A DNA stretch of 64,000 nucleotides from the NCBI RefSeq assembly GCF_030506305.1, contig NZ_CP119421.1:5100501-5164500 (forward strand), read 5' to 3'. Shown here piece by piece: positions 63,718-64,000 of this stretch. Numbering within the stretch: the first letter of the stretch is position 1; each line of letters opens with the position of its first letter. Source of the stretch: Porifericola rhodea (GTDB taxonomy: Bacteria; Bacteroidota; Bacteroidia; Cytophagales; Cyclobacteriaceae). The position numbers and the translations under genes were made by a program. Under the pieces are notes generated by a model. The model did not search any database. It was not told the origin of the DNA and saw only the letters and a list, made by a program, of their open reading frames with translations.

Positions 63718-64000
63718 ATGAGAAAATTATTGAAAATCAAAATAGGACTTCTATTTATGATGACAATTATGTCATCTAACGATAGTTTTGCGCAACTTTC
63801 TTCAGAGAACTCATTCCAATATCATGTTTTAAGCCCCACACCTATTAATCATCTACAGGCAGGTAAAATACTTGGGGTGGCAAATCAAAAAGTAGTGTCT
63901 ACTAAGGTAGTTAAAGGAGAGTTACCTGAGGGATTTATGCTTTTTGATGACGGTACACTCGCGCTAACAAAACCAAGTGAGAAAATAAAAGCAGGAAAGC
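63718..64000 (+). CDS. Exported protein (partial, C-terminus off the right edge)
   Basis: From the ATG at 63718-63720 the frame is open to the window edge (94 codons). It starts with a Sec signal peptide, MRKLLKIKIGLLFMMTIMSS and then NDSFAQ, with a probable cut after DSFA. The following residues (HVLSPTPINHLQAGKILGVA and onward) include KGELPEGFMLFDDGTLALT, which has the look of a putative Ig/cadherin-like beta domain (ELPEGF..DG) as in large Bacteroidota surface proteins. No more can be said. It is divergent from the sigma-54 activator gene across 740 bases. Confidence 0.75.
   Translation, partial: MRKLLKIKIGLLFMMTIMSSNDSFAQLSSENSFQYHVLSPTPINHLQAGKILGVANQKVVSTKVVKGELPEGFMLFDDGTLALTKPSEKIKAGK

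Noticed and set aside
1-64000. Phage, insertion sequence or CRISPR content
   Set aside because: No transposase, integrase, Cas or phage structural gene was recognised; the tail-fibre-like protein at 47274-49325 is in a secretion operon with no phage neighbours.

Overview
The window comes from a Bacteroidota chromosome, most likely a marine or sediment Cytophagales-type bacterium (my inference). The evidence is a SusC/SusD pair driven by an ECF sigma factor and FecR, type IX secretion (T9SS) sorting domains of both type A and type B, a PorP/SprF protein, a Reg_prop-propeller histidine kinase, TAnnTTTG-like promoters and weak ribosome binding sites. I see no tRNA, rRNA, CRISPR array or complete insertion sequence.

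Region 1 (1-6755) is a SusD/SusC nutrient-uptake pair with its FecR anti-sigma factor and ECF sigma factor, all on the minus strand. A small unknown plus-strand gene sits between sigma factor and anti-sigma factor. Region 2 (6968-15821) holds exported hydrolases: an amidase-signature enzyme, an S9 peptidase lipoprotein, a metallophosphoesterase and a heparinase II/III-type lyase, plus two unknown proteins and a repeat-rich intergenic stretch. Region 3 (16056-23940) is a multi-PAS histidine kinase overlapping a single-domain response regulator, then an exported ADP-ribosylglycohydrolase-family lipoprotein and a GHL10/DUF187 glycoside hydrolase.

Region 4 (24122-36921) is a surface-glycan cluster. 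It has a YfhO-like membrane protein, glycosyltransferases, a hexapeptide acyltransferase, an SpsF-like cytidylyltransferase, a NeuB/SpsE-like nonulosonate synthase, a methyltransferase, a GT2 fused to a CMP-sialate-synthetase-like domain, a PseB-like dehydratase, a Wzx-like flippase and a DegT/DnrJ aminotransferase on the opposite strand. Together these point to a sialic-acid-like (nonulosonic acid) sugar or a related activated sugar. Region 5 (37108-38589) is pfkA followed by a LemA-like gene.

Region 6 (38600-49325) is the most unusual part: a tightly coupled five-gene minus-strand operon. In transcription order it encodes a fibre-like repeat protein, a short protein with a divergent type B T9SS C-terminal domain, a PorP/SprF protein, a TPR-PD40-OmpA protein with a novel EEK helical repeat and a LysM-like tail, and a propeller histidine kinase. 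It looks like a T9SS-linked cell-surface assembly with its own sensor. Region 7 (49623-56334) is a sugar-catabolism locus: a ThuA/PVC-propeller/azurin fusion lipoprotein, a Gfo/Idh/MocA protein, a TIM-barrel isomerase and a divergent AraC regulator. Region 8 (56399-64000) has a large hybrid histidine kinase, a sigma-54 activator lacking a DNA-binding domain paired with a membrane-anchored T9SS type A protein, a 740-base AT-rich gap, and the start of an exported protein running off the right edge.
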